DNA of 64,000 bases from CBDDLD01 sp965250025 (GTDB lineage Bacteria; Bacteroidota; Bacteroidia; Flavobacteriales; Flavobacteriaceae), in contig OZ252283.1 of assembly GCA_965250025.1 (NCBI GenBank), forward strand, positions 3,348,001 to 3,412,000, written 5' to 3'. How positions within the stretch are numbered: the first letter of the stretch is position 1; every line of letters begins with the position of its first letter. This document shows positions 9,185-17,936 of the stretch, piece after piece. Made by a program: the position numbers and the translations under genes. Below the pieces are notes generated by a model. That model worked only from the letters and a program-made list of their open reading frames with translations, ran no database searches and was not told the DNA's origin.

Positions 9185-10090
9185 TTAAAAGTAGCCTTGG
9201 CGCTTTCTATCTTCCATGGCGCTTTCTGATCGTTTATCATCAGCTCTATTTCCTCGTTCTGTTTGTCTCATAGTAGATACTTCATCAACTATCTTTTCTA
9301 ATGTATCTGCTTCAGATTCAATTCCTCCAGTAATTGTTATATCACCCAAAGTCCTGAATCTCACTTTTCTAACTACAATTTCTTCATCAGATTCCAATCT
9401 CAAAAAATTAGAATTAGGTATCCATGAATTTTGCCTCCAAATCACTTGTCTCTCGTGTGCAAAATATAAAGAAGGGATGGCTATATTCTCTCGCTTGATA
9501 TAGTTCCAAACATCCATTTCGGTCCAATTACTAATCGGAAATGCTCTGAAGTGTTCGCCTTCAAAATGCTTACCATTAAATATATTCCACAGTTCTGGTC
9601 TTTGGTTTTTTGGATCCCACTGACCAAAATCGTCACGGTGCGAAAAGAAGCGCTCCTTAGCTCTGGCTTTCTCTTCATCTCTTCGCCCTCCTCCTATAGC
9701 ACAATCTATTTTATGTGCCTCAATAGCATCTAATAAAGTTGTTATTTGTAACGCATTTCGTGTAGCATTTTTGCCCTTTTCTTCAGACACTCTACCATCA
9801 TCAATAGCTTTTTGTACCGACCCCACAATGAGATTAGCTCCCAATTCCTTTATTAAATTATCTCTAAACTGAATGGTTTCTGGAAAATTATGTCCGGTAT
9901 CTACATGCATTAGAGAAAAAGGTATTTTAGCAGGGTAGAATGCTTTCTTTGCTAAGTGTGTAACCACAATAGAATCTTTGCCTCCAGAAAAAAGAATTAC
10001 TGGGTTTTGGAATTGCGCCCATACTTCTCTCAACACATAGATGGCTTCACTTTCTAATTCGTCTATATAATTTAAGTAATACTTACCCAT
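9185..10090 (-). CDS. cysD: sulfate adenylyltransferase subunit CysD
   Basis: Small catalytic subunit of ATP sulfurylase (301 aa). The PP-loop 'FSGGKDSIVVTHL' lies at residues 34-46, with 'HVDTGHNFPET' near 62 and the C-terminal 'RADDKRSESAMEDRKRQGYF' tail that is highly conserved in CysD. It overlaps the end of cysC by 8 bases. Order cysC-cysD-cysN is usual for this phylum. Complete and ordinary. Confidence 0.96.
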   Translation of the reverse strand: MGKYYLNYIDELESEAIYVLREVWAQFQNPVILFSGGKDSIVVTHLAKKAFYPAKIPFSLMHVDTGHNFPETIQFRDNLIKELGANLIVGSVQKAIDDGRVSEEKGKNATRNALQITTLLDAIEAHKIDCAIGGGRRDEEKARAKERFFSHRDDFGQWDPKNQRPELWNIFNGKHFEGEHFRAFPISNWTEMDVWNYIKRENIAIPSLYFAHERQVIWRQNSWIPNSNFLRLESDEEIVVRKVRFRTLGDITITGGIESEADTLEKIVDEVSTMRQTERGNRADDKRSESAMEDRKRQGYF

Positions 10091-10685
10091 TATTGAGTTG
10101 GAGTTTTGGTGTTATGTTATGTAAAATTCTTTCCACAGACATTTCCACGGTTTCTTTTTCTGTCTTGATTTCTATGTCCGGTGCTTCAGGGACTTGATAA
10201 GGCGCAGATATTCCCGTCATATTCTTTATTTCTCCTGCCCTTGCCTTCTTATAAAGTCCTTTTACGTCTCGTCGTTCACATTCTTCAAGACTTGTGTTCA
10301 CATATACTTCAACAAAGTTAACGTCTTTAACAATAGCTTTTATATTGTCTCTGTCTTTTTTATACGGCGAAACAAATGCAGAGAGTACTACAATACCTGC
10401 ATCAATCATTAAGTTAGCAACTTCAGCGATGCGTCTAATATTCTCTGATCGGTCTTCCGGACTAAATGATAAATCTTTATTTAGACCATGACGTATATTA
10501 TCTCCATCTAAAATATATGTTCTTATACCCTGTTTGGATAACTCGATTTCAAGTGCATTGGCTATTGTTGATTTTCCAGATCCCGATAACCCTGTAAACC
10601 AAACCAAAAGTGATTTGTGTTTGTTTAATGCTTCTCTTTCGCTACGCGAATTTTGAAATTGATGTGTTGTGATGTTTGTACTCAT
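10083..10685 (-). CDS. cysC: adenylylsulfate kinase CysC
   Basis: Phosphorylates APS to PAPS, the donor for sulfotransferases. It is a 200-residue P-loop kinase with 'GLSGSGKST' (residues 32-40), 'LDGDNIRHGLN' (APS-binding) and 'FVSPYKKDRD', the lid region. The start ATG overlaps the stop of the DUF2061 gene by 4 bases. A free-standing kinase beside cysDN and cysQ makes a complete PAPS production and recycling set. Confidence 0.95.
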   Translation of the reverse strand: MSTNITTHQFQNSRSEREALNKHKSLLVWFTGLSGSGKSTIANALEIELSKQGIRTYILDGDNIRHGLNKDLSFSPEDRSENIRRIAEVANLMIDAGIVVLSAFVSPYKKDRDNIKAIVKDVNFVEVYVNTSLEECERRDVKGLYKKARAGEIKNMTGISAPYQVPEAPDIEIKTEKETVEMSVERILHNITPKLQLNNG

Positions 10686-11098
10686 AACCTTCTATTCTCC
10701 CTACTTCTTAAGCCAAAGTTAATACGATACCATAGTTTTTCATGAAAGTAATACAAAAACATTTTGCTTATAACTTCAACAAAACCGATTTTCAATCCCG
10801 TAAATGGGTTTCCGGTAATTACCCATGCAATTAGCATGGTATCTAAAGTTCCTAAAATACGCCAAGTTACCGTTTTAATCAAGTGTCTTTTATTAGGGTT
10901 ACTAATATTTGACCTGAACCAGAACCGCTCATGAAAATAGTACAAAATCATCTTTGTAATAACTTCTATAAATCCTATTTTAAAACCTATTGTTGAACTT
11001 CCTGAAATAATCCAAGATAGAATTATGGTATCCAGAGTCCCTAAAATACGCCAGGTAATGGTTTTTGCAATATGTCTTTTTTGAGTGTTATCGTTCAT
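10682..11098 (-). CDS. tandem DUF2061 membrane protein
   Basis: 138 residues made of two copies of the DUF2061 unit: 'AKTITWRILGTLDTIILSW' and 'IKTVTWRILGTLDTMLIAW', each followed by a 'G(F/L)KIGF.EVI.KM.LYYFHE' stretch. Each unit should form about two membrane-spanning helices. The function is unknown. Its place between cysQ and cysC, overlapping cysC by 4 bases and cysQ by 11, argues for a job linked to sulfate or PAPS, for example a membrane subunit or transporter, but that is inference from location. Confidence 0.85.
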   Translation of the reverse strand: MNDNTQKRHIAKTITWRILGTLDTIILSWIISGSSTIGFKIGFIEVITKMILYYFHERFWFRSNISNPNKRHLIKTVTWRILGTLDTMLIAWVITGNPFTGLKIGFVEVISKMFLYYFHEKLWYRINFGLRSRENRRL

Positions 11099-11888
11099 TA
11101 TGAGCTACTACAAACCATGGGTTGAGTAAGTTTTCTTTGTTATAAGATAACGTTTGTTCTGTTTCTTGAGAGATGACATCTATTCCAACAGCACTGCATA
11201 TGGCTTGTCCAGCAGCAGTATCCCATTCCATGGTTGGTGCAAAACGAGGATAGACATCCGCTTTGCCTTCAGCTAATAAGCAGAATTTTAAAGAGCTTCC
11301 TTTAGATACTATTTCTATACTTTTATTGTTTTCTTTTAAATTCTCAATAAACTTGAGTGTTTCAGGATTCATATGAGAACGACTACCAACTATTCGAATG
11401 GTATTTGTATCCTGGTTTTCTGGTTTTAATTGATATGATTTTTTAAAAATCTCGGAATATACTGTATTATGGTCATCTAAAATACATTTAAAAGCGCCTT
11501 CTTCTATATCGGCAAAATACAATGTTTTACTATCAGGCACATATATAACACTCAATAATGGTGCTCCTTTTTTAACCAAAGCAATATTAACGGTAAACTC
11601 TCCGTTGCGTTTTATAAACTCTTTGGTGCCATCTAAAGGATCAACAATCCAACAGGTATCCCATGCTTTTCTAATGTTATAATCAACTTGTTTGTTCTCC
11701 TCACTTATTATTGGGTGTTCTGTTTCGTTTAAAAATGAATTTATAACTGTATTTGCTTCTTTATCTGCTTGTGTCAAAGGGGACTTGTCGTCTTTGTACT
11801 CTATCTGCATATCAGATTCATACACCTTCATAATGGCGGCTCCTGCTTTTAGGGCTGCCCGAATTGCTATTTTTAGGTCTTCTTTCAT
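11088..11888 (-). CDS. cysQ: 3'(2'),5'-bisphosphate nucleotidase CysQ
   Basis: Hydrolyses 3'-phosphoadenosine 5'-phosphate, the by-product of PAPS use, to AMP. Member of the inositol monophosphatase family with the metal-binding 'DPLDGTKEF' near residue 85 and 'EWDTAAGQA' near 220. The ATG at 11888 is chosen because it gives a 4-base ATGA overlap with the rmlD stop; the same frame is open upstream only to a TTG at 11927. It follows the rhamnose genes directly and leads into the DUF2061-cysC-D-N set. Normal length (about 266 aa). Confidence 0.93.
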   Translation of the reverse strand: MKEDLKIAIRAALKAGAAIMKVYESDMQIEYKDDKSPLTQADKEANTVINSFLNETEHPIISEENKQVDYNIRKAWDTCWIVDPLDGTKEFIKRNGEFTVNIALVKKGAPLLSVIYVPDSKTLYFADIEEGAFKCILDDHNTVYSEIFKKSYQLKPENQDTNTIRIVGSRSHMNPETLKFIENLKENNKSIEIVSKGSSLKFCLLAEGKADVYPRFAPTMEWDTAAGQAICSAVGIDVISQETEQTLSYNKENLLNPWFVVAHNER

Positions 11889-12742
11889 TTTAAATTTGAA
11901 ATAGCAAGATTTAAACTGTCTATCCAATTCGGTATTTCAATACCTAAGGTTCGCTTTATTTTACTGATATCCATAACACTATATTTTGGTCTTCTGGCTG
12001 GCGTTGGGTATTCTGTTGTCTCAATTGGATTTAATTTAATTTTTGCACCTTTTATTGTAAATATTTCTTTAGCAAAATCATACCAACTGATGCTTCCCTC
12101 ATTACTGTAATGGTAAAGCCCATAAGATGTATTATCTTGTTCAATGATTTTTAAAATCACATTAGCCAAATCCCCTGCATATGTTGGGCTACCAACTTGA
12201 TCATCCACAACACTAATCTCATCCCTATCGGCAGTCAATCTTAACATCGTTTTCATAAAGTTGCTTCCATATTCAGAGTATAACCAAGACGTTCTAATGA
12301 TAAAATAACGTTCTAATGTTTCGGTAATAGCCTTCTCTCCTCCTAATTTTGAAAGTCCATATACCCCTATCGGGTTTGTAGGATCTGTTTCTTTGTAGGG
12401 TTTTGTTGAGTTGCCATCAAAAACAAAATCTGTTGAAACATGGATGAGAGTTACTTCATTAGATTTACATGCTTCTGAAAGGTATCTCACACCTTCGTCA
12501 TTAACTTTCGTTGCTTGTTCAATTTCAGACTCGGCTTTATCTACTGCTGTGTAAGCTGCGCAGTTAATACAATAGTCTATTTTAGGATGATTGATAAATA
12601 CATCCTTAATAGCTTCAGGCTCAGTGATGTCTAATTCTTTTGAATTCTTGTAAAGGAAATTATATTGAGGGTAATTAGCAGAAATACTTTCAATGCAACA
12701 TGCTAACTGTCCATTAGCACCAGTAATTAATATGGTTTTCAT
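11885..12742 (-). CDS. rmlD: dTDP-4-dehydrorhamnose reductase RmlD
   Basis: Last step to dTDP-L-rhamnose, an NAD(P)H-dependent reduction. The 285-residue SDR protein has 'TGANGQLA' (residues 7-14), 'VSTDFVFDG' near 105 and the 'YGLSKLGGE' catalytic Tyr-Lys pair near 128-132. It overlaps rmlC and cysQ by 4 bases each, so the rhamnose and sulfate genes are in one transcription unit. Confidence 0.95.
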   Translation of the reverse strand: MKTILITGANGQLACCIESISANYPQYNFLYKNSKELDITEPEAIKDVFINHPKIDYCINCAAYTAVDKAESEIEQATKVNDEGVRYLSEACKSNEVTLIHVSTDFVFDGNSTKPYKETDPTNPIGVYGLSKLGGEKAITETLERYFIIRTSWLYSEYGSNFMKTMLRLTADRDEISVVDDQVGSPTYAGDLANVILKIIEQDNTSYGLYHYSNEGSISWYDFAKEIFTIKGAKIKLNPIETTEYPTPARRPKYSVMDISKIKRTLGIEIPNWIDSLNLAISNLK

Positions 12743-13284
12743 AATATAGCATTCTCCAATGTTGGTAAATATTTATCTTTTTCAGAGACTGTAATATCTT
12801 CTTCAGGCAATTGCCAATCTATATTAAGAGTTTGATCATTATAAATGATTCCTGCTTCTGAAGCCTTATTATAAAAGTTATCACATTTATAAGAGAATAT
12901 GGCATGATCACTCAACACAATAAATCCATGAGCAAAACCTCTTGGAACAAACAATTGGGTTTTATTATCTTCTGTTAGCTCAACCGAAACATGCTTTCCA
13001 AATGTCTTTGAATGCTTTCTTAAATCTAATGCTACGTCTAATACCCTCCCTTTAATGACACGAACTAGTTTTGCCTGAGCGTATTCTCCTGTCTGATAAT
13101 GCAATCCTCTTAAAACACCTTTCGACGAAAAGGATTCATTATCCTGTACAAAGTCGATATCAAAACCAGCTAACTTATTAAAGGCTTTTTGATTAAATGT
13201 TTCTAAAAAATAACCTCTTCCATCTTCAAATACACTAGGTTGAACGACAAAACAATTCTCAATAGCTGTGTTTATCCTCTTCAT
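12739..13284 (-). CDS. rmlC: dTDP-4-dehydrorhamnose 3,5-epimerase RmlC
   Basis: Cupin-type epimerase of 181 aa. 'FEDGRGYFLETFN' (residues 20-32), 'VLRGLHYQ' with the catalytic histidine near residue 61 and 'FVPRGFAHGF' near 112 are diagnostic. It lies 9 bases after rmlA and overlaps rmlD by 4 bases. Complete. Confidence 0.95.
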   Translation of the reverse strand: MKRINTAIENCFVVQPSVFEDGRGYFLETFNQKAFNKLAGFDIDFVQDNESFSSKGVLRGLHYQTGEYAQAKLVRVIKGRVLDVALDLRKHSKTFGKHVSVELTEDNKTQLFVPRGFAHGFIVLSDHAIFSYKCDNFYNKASEAGIIYNDQTLNIDWQLPEEDITVSEKDKYLPTLENAIL

Positions 13285-13293
13285 TGACTCGTT

Positions 13294-14151
13294 TTATAAT
13301 ATGCTTGACAGATGTTTTCCATAGCCACTTTTAATTAGTGGTTGTATCAAATCCTTAAACTCTTCTTTATTGATATAACCCATTTTATACGCTACCTCTT
13401 CAATGGCTCCTATCTTCAATCCCTGGCGTTCTTCAATGACTTGAACAAATTGTGAGGCTTGCATTAAAGAATTGAAAGTACCTGTATCTAACCATGCGGT
13501 GCCTTTATCCAAAACACTCACTTTGAGTTTTCCTGTTCTTAAATATTCTTTATTTACATCTGTTATTTCAAGCTCTCCTCTATCACTTGGTTCAATGTTC
13601 TCTGCAATTTTAACAACACTATTGTCATAAAAATAGATTCCGGGAACTGCATAATTGGATTTAGGATGTTCTGGTTTTTCTTCTATTGAAACTGCATTTC
13701 CTTTTTCATCAAATTCAACAACACCGTAACGTTCGGGATCATGAACATGATAGGCATAAATGATTCCGCCATCAGGGTCATTGTTTTGTTGTAATAAGTT
13801 AGCCAACCCTGTGCCATAAAACACATTGTCACCTAATATAAGTGCTACTTTATCGTCACCTATAAACTCTTTTCCAATTATAAATGCTTCAGCCAATCCA
13901 TTAGGAGCTTCTTGAATGGCATATTCAAAAGTGCAACCATACTTCTTACCATCACCCAATAATTTCTTAAATAATGGTAAATCCTGAGGTGTTGAAATAA
14001 TAAGAATTTCTCTAATACCTGACCACATTAGCGTAGATATTGGATAATAGATCATTGGTTTGTCATATATAGGCATCAATTGCTTACTTAAAGCCAGTGT
14101 TAGGGGATGTAAACGGGTACCGGACCCTCCTGCCAAAACAATTCCTTTCAT
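13294..14151 (-). CDS. rmlA: glucose-1-phosphate thymidylyltransferase RmlA
   Basis: Makes dTDP-glucose from glucose-1-phosphate and dTTP. The nucleotide loop 'LAGGSGTRLHPLT' is at residues 6-18 and 'KQLMPIYDKPMIYYP' follows; 'GDNVFYG' near 110 supplies the metal-binding Asp. Length 285 aa is right for RmlA. Three bases separate it from rmlB. Together with rmlB, rmlC and rmlD it gives the whole dTDP-L-rhamnose pathway. Confidence 0.95.
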   Translation of the reverse strand: MKGIVLAGGSGTRLHPLTLALSKQLMPIYDKPMIYYPISTLMWSGIREILIISTPQDLPLFKKLLGDGKKYGCTFEYAIQEAPNGLAEAFIIGKEFIGDDKVALILGDNVFYGTGLANLLQQNNDPDGGIIYAYHVHDPERYGVVEFDEKGNAVSIEEKPEHPKSNYAVPGIYFYDNSVVKIAENIEPSDRGELEITDVNKEYLRTGKLKVSVLDKGTAWLDTGTFNSLMQASQFVQVIEERQGLKIGAIEEVAYKMGYINKEEFKDLIQPLIKSGYGKHLSSIL

Positions 14152-14154
14152 ATA

Positions 14155-15174
14155 TTATTTATTATATTTTTTTAAATACCAATGTATGGTTTTTTCTATA
14201 CCAGACTCAAAATTTTCTTTTGCTTTCCACCCGAGTTGCTCTTCTATTTTAGAGGCATCGATAGCATATCTAAAATCATGACCTGGTCTGTCTTTAACAA
14301 ATTTTATATGATTGGCATATGGTGTTTCTTTAGGTCTAATTTTATCCAAAATAGCACAAATCTTGTGAGCAATATATAAATTATCCCTTTCGTTCTTTCC
14401 TCCTACATTATACGTTTCTCCTGCAATTCCTTTATGAAACGCCAAATCAATACCCGAACAATGATCTTCCACATACAACCAATCTCTTATATTTTTTCCA
14501 TCACCATAAATTGGTATCGATTCGTTATTAATTGCTTTTCTAATAATGGTTGGAATCAATTTTTCATCATGCTGTTTTGGGCCATAATTATTGCTGCAGT
14601 TAGTGGTTACTACATTCATCCCGTAAGTATGAAAGTAACTTCTAACAATAAAGTCAGAAGAGGCTTTAGAAGCACTATAAGGGCTATTAGGAGCATATGG
14701 TGTGTTCTCAGTGAATAATCCTTCTTCGCCCAAAGTACCATAAACCTCATCGGTAGAAATGTGATGAAATCTATTATTCTCTTTTCCTTGCTTAAACTGA
14801 AACGGAGCATCCATCCAGTTGTTTTTTGCAATATTTAGTAAATTGAAAGTCCCGTGAATATTGGTATTAATAAATTCATCAGGATTTTTAATGGAATTGT
14901 CCACGTGAGATTCTGCTGCAAAATGAACAACTCCCGTAAACCCATATTCAAGAAATAACTCATTAACTAATTCAGTATTGCATATATCCCCCTTAACAAA
15001 TCTGTATCTTTCATTGTCAGCTAACGTCTCTAAGTTTGAGAGGTCTCCAGCATAAGTTAGTTTGTCTAAATTGACAACTCTTACATCTTTATGACGATTG
15101 ATAAAATATGGAATAAAACTAGAGCCTATAAAGCCGGCACCTCCTGTTACAAGAATAGATTTGTATTTACTCAT
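14155..15174 (-). CDS. rmlB: dTDP-glucose 4,6-dehydratase RmlB
   Basis: SDR dehydratase of 339 aa with 'GGAGFIGSSF' (residues 11-20), the catalytic 'STDEVYG' near 140 and 'YSASKASSD' with the active Tyr-Lys near 175. Product is dTDP-4-keto-6-deoxyglucose for RmlC. Its start overlaps the end of the Wzz-like gene by 8 bases. Confidence 0.95.
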   Translation of the reverse strand: MSKYKSILVTGGAGFIGSSFIPYFINRHKDVRVVNLDKLTYAGDLSNLETLADNERYRFVKGDICNTELVNELFLEYGFTGVVHFAAESHVDNSIKNPDEFINTNIHGTFNLLNIAKNNWMDAPFQFKQGKENNRFHHISTDEVYGTLGEEGLFTENTPYAPNSPYSASKASSDFIVRSYFHTYGMNVVTTNCSNNYGPKQHDEKLIPTIIRKAINNESIPIYGDGKNIRDWLYVEDHCSGIDLAFHKGIAGETYNVGGKNERDNLYIAHKICAILDKIRPKETPYANHIKFVKDRPGHDFRYAIDASKIEEQLGWKAKENFESGIEKTIHWYLKKYNK

Positions 15175-16219
15175 AATTTTTAATAAACTTAAATACTTTC
15201 ATAAAAATAAATACTGAAGCCATAATTATTAAAGCTAGAAAAGGGAATATAATAGAATGCTTATCGTATAAACTAGTTTCTCTTGAGCCTACATCTTCAA
15301 AGCTTGATAATATATCGTAATAACTGCTTTCTTCTATTATTAACTCTTCTAGATTGCCTAAGGCTTTTCTAATTAGTAATTCTTCCTTAAATAATTCATA
15401 TTCTTTGGTTGTCGTCTTCTCTTTTGTTAAAGGGAATAGGCTACTTGGTCCAATAGATATTTTCCCTTCCTCTGACTCATTCTTCAGTATTCCGATGTAC
15501 ATTTTCTGTAAACTATCAATTCTCCTTAACTCTTTTTCATAATTTCCCTTCCTTACTAAACGTGTTGAGTCTGTTATTCTCTTGAGTTTTTTGGAATAAT
15601 TGTTTTCAAATGTTTTTATAAACCCCTTTTCTAAACTGGGAAATATGTCATTACTACTAGATTTCGCTTTAATTGAAAATATATTTCCTGCCAAAATATC
15701 TCTATTATCAATAAACTCTTCATAAGTTACATCAACAGCAAGGGTGCTGTCTATAGATTTGACATAATCATCATATTCCTTTAGAAGATCGTTTTGAGTT
15801 TCTGGACCAATCTCAATCTCAAAACCTATTAACTTTTCTGCCGACTCAACATCTATTTCAAAAATTGTCGATAATCTTTCCAAATTTTTTGATCCAATGA
15901 GTGCATTAAAATAATTGACATTATTTGCCAACTGATACTTAGAGTCAAAATATGGCTTTACCAGCATGTCTGAAAAATAAACGGGCTTCTTAAACTTCTC
16001 TGATACAAACCCAAGAACCGCTGCAATCATTAAAACAATTGTAATCAGTTTAAAGTTGTTCACTAAAGGTTTTAAGGCATAAATTATTACTGAAAAAAGC
16101 TCTCTAAAAAGTCTTGACACAAAAGAGAATAGTTTTTCAAATAGCTTCCCTATTGCGTTAAACAACTGCCCTAAATCCACTTCTTCATTGGATTGATTTT
16201 GTGGTAATTTCTCGCTCAT
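15167..16219 (-). CDS. Wzz-like polysaccharide chain-length / co-polymerase protein
   Basis: 350-residue inner membrane protein with the chain-length determinant layout: an N-terminal cytoplasmic segment, a first membrane helix near residues 58-72 ('LITIVLMIAAVLGFV'), a long periplasmic region rich in helices with many Lys and Glu, and a second helix near residues 323-343 ('FPFLALIIMASVFIFMKVF'). No tyrosine-kinase domain follows. Sequence similarity to named Wzz proteins is weak by eye; the call rests on topology and on sitting 3 bases after the DUF6909-like gene and overlapping rmlB. It would set glycan chain length at the inner membrane. Confidence 0.7.
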   Translation of the reverse strand: MSEKLPQNQSNEEVDLGQLFNAIGKLFEKLFSFVSRLFRELFSVIIYALKPLVNNFKLITIVLMIAAVLGFVSEKFKKPVYFSDMLVKPYFDSKYQLANNVNYFNALIGSKNLERLSTIFEIDVESAEKLIGFEIEIGPETQNDLLKEYDDYVKSIDSTLAVDVTYEEFIDNRDILAGNIFSIKAKSSSNDIFPSLEKGFIKTFENNYSKKLKRITDSTRLVRKGNYEKELRRIDSLQKMYIGILKNESEEGKISIGPSSLFPLTKEKTTTKEYELFKEELLIRKALGNLEELIIEESSYYDILSSFEDVGSRETSLYDKHSIIFPFLALIIMASVFIFMKVFKFIKNYE

Positions 16220-16222
16220 ATT

Positions 16223-17914
16223 TTAACTATTAAATATCTGTTCTAAAATTTTATTTGTTATGACATAGGTTGGTTTCACTCCAGAAGTTCCCAAACCACC
16301 TGAAGCTAATGTGCTTCCTGTTTCTAAAGGGTTGTCACTTGCATAATATGCATATCGGACTTTTACGTCCTCATTAATATTGCCTCTTACCCGAGATGCC
16401 GCTTGTATGGCTTTTTGGTAATGCGCACCTTCCATTTCTAATCCTATAACATTCCATGTTGAATTCTTAAAAAACTTCAAAATCTCTTTATTTTGAAGTG
16501 ACGTTCCTAAAACGGTTACCATAGCACCTTCATACACATCAACCCCACAATCTTTTAAGTCCGTTTTTTCTAATTCATTCTTAAAAGGATAATTGTCTGC
16601 TGTACCTTCAAAAATATGTGCTGATGGAATCATTACATCGCCTTTTCCTCCTTGCAATATACCTGCTTTACCCATTATGGATATGGATTTCACATCCAAA
16701 TGTTGTTTTTTGCCATTTATAGTCACTGGCTTTAGGAACTCATCTAATGTTTCATAGGCTTGTTCTCCAAACGCATAGTCCATTACAAAAATAACAGCTT
16801 TATTTGCTGTCTCTTTCTCTATATAACTAAACCCTGTTTCTTCAAAATTAATTTTTTCAGTATCAAATATCTGAACATCAATGTTGGTCCCCGAAGTATC
16901 TTTTATGTATAGCATTCCATTCTGCAACGCTTTTTTCTCTACTTTATTTCGAAGGGCTCCATTTTCTGATTGACTCAATTGTTCGAACAACTTATATGAG
17001 TCTATATTTTTTGTTTTTTGCGTCTTTAATGCCGGTTTTGCAAAAAGCGAATTCATTACACTATGCATATTAGCACTTATAATATGAATTGGTCGCTTTA
17101 ACAAGTTGTGTTTGTGTAATGTGGCTTTTATAGTATCTGCCCATATCTCTCCGTGAATATGATGCCCCAAACGCTCTCTTAATACCGGACTAAAGGTTAC
17201 GGTTCTTTTATTGTGATTTAGAGTTTCTTCTATGGCATGTTTGCCCAGCCAATATATTAAACTTAAAAAACGCTCCGGCTGCTCTGGAGTAGAAAAGTCA
17301 TCATATACTTGAGTCAATTCATTAAATGTTCTTCCTAAAATATGTGCTGTATGAGTAATGGCTATTTCTCTCTCTTTTTGAGTTAGTTTTTTTCCTGAAG
17401 TTGCAGCCTTTTCTAGTTTAATCCAATCCCTAATAGTATTGCCTTTGTCGTCTATCAGAACACGTTTACTGATCTTATGAGATTCTACAAACAAAAAGGT
17501 AAGGTGAGTTAAAATATCATAAATCTCTGAACGCCCTCTGGTAATCTCTATATTCATTTGCTCTTCATCGATTCGATAACAATTTCTTCGACGTTTTGGC
17601 GGAATGATTACTTTAAAATGTGAATTACCATAACCCTCATCACTAGTAAGATTAATAAAAGTACACTCTTCTATGCCTTGAGGTAATCTGTCTATAACAT
17701 ATAATAATCCTTCAAGTTCAGCTTTTTCCTCAGCGATTGAACCGTATATCTCTGGTCTTAAAAGCAATAGAGACTCTCTTAGTGTCTCTCCCGAAACCCC
17801 CATAGGTTTATAAAACCCACGATTGAACAAATGCCTCATAGTGATATACATTTTTTCAATTGCATTTGAGCTTTCCTGTGCTCTTGTCCTTTCGTGTCGC
17901 TTAATTTTACTCAT
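16223..17914 (-). CDS. DUF6909-like conserved protein with a nucleosidase-like C-terminus
   Basis: A 563-residue soluble protein that I recognise only as a conserved Bacteroidota family (probably DUF6909). No signal peptide or membrane helix is visible; the N-terminus is basic. The last third contains 'GLEMEGAHYQKA' near residue 490 and 'YYASDNPLE' near 525. These resemble the substrate-binding Met-Glu and the catalytic Asp regions of nucleoside phosphorylases and AMP nucleosidases; 'SIMGKAGILQGGKGDVMIP' near 410 also fits that fold. It lies 22 bases after the GH3 gene and 3 before the Wzz-like gene. A nucleotide or nucleoside hydrolase role is a hypothesis. Confidence 0.75.
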   Translation of the reverse strand: MSKIKRHERTRAQESSNAIEKMYITMRHLFNRGFYKPMGVSGETLRESLLLLRPEIYGSIAEEKAELEGLLYVIDRLPQGIEECTFINLTSDEGYGNSHFKVIIPPKRRRNCYRIDEEQMNIEITRGRSEIYDILTHLTFLFVESHKISKRVLIDDKGNTIRDWIKLEKAATSGKKLTQKEREIAITHTAHILGRTFNELTQVYDDFSTPEQPERFLSLIYWLGKHAIEETLNHNKRTVTFSPVLRERLGHHIHGEIWADTIKATLHKHNLLKRPIHIISANMHSVMNSLFAKPALKTQKTKNIDSYKLFEQLSQSENGALRNKVEKKALQNGMLYIKDTSGTNIDVQIFDTEKINFEETGFSYIEKETANKAVIFVMDYAFGEQAYETLDEFLKPVTINGKKQHLDVKSISIMGKAGILQGGKGDVMIPSAHIFEGTADNYPFKNELEKTDLKDCGVDVYEGAMVTVLGTSLQNKEILKFFKNSTWNVIGLEMEGAHYQKAIQAASRVRGNINEDVKVRYAYYASDNPLETGSTLASGGLGTSGVKPTYVITNKILEQIFNS

Positions 17915-17936
17915 ACTTTCGGGCGTAAATATAACG

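Noticed and set aside
7920..10685. assimilatory sulfate reduction operon
   Set aside because: No cysH, cysI or cysJ in the cluster, and it is embedded in a polysaccharide locus.
14899..14912. TGTCCACGTGAGAT resembling parS
   Set aside because: It keeps the central CCACGTGA but lacks one base of the left arm and mismatches the right arm, and it is inside the conserved rmlB coding sequence.
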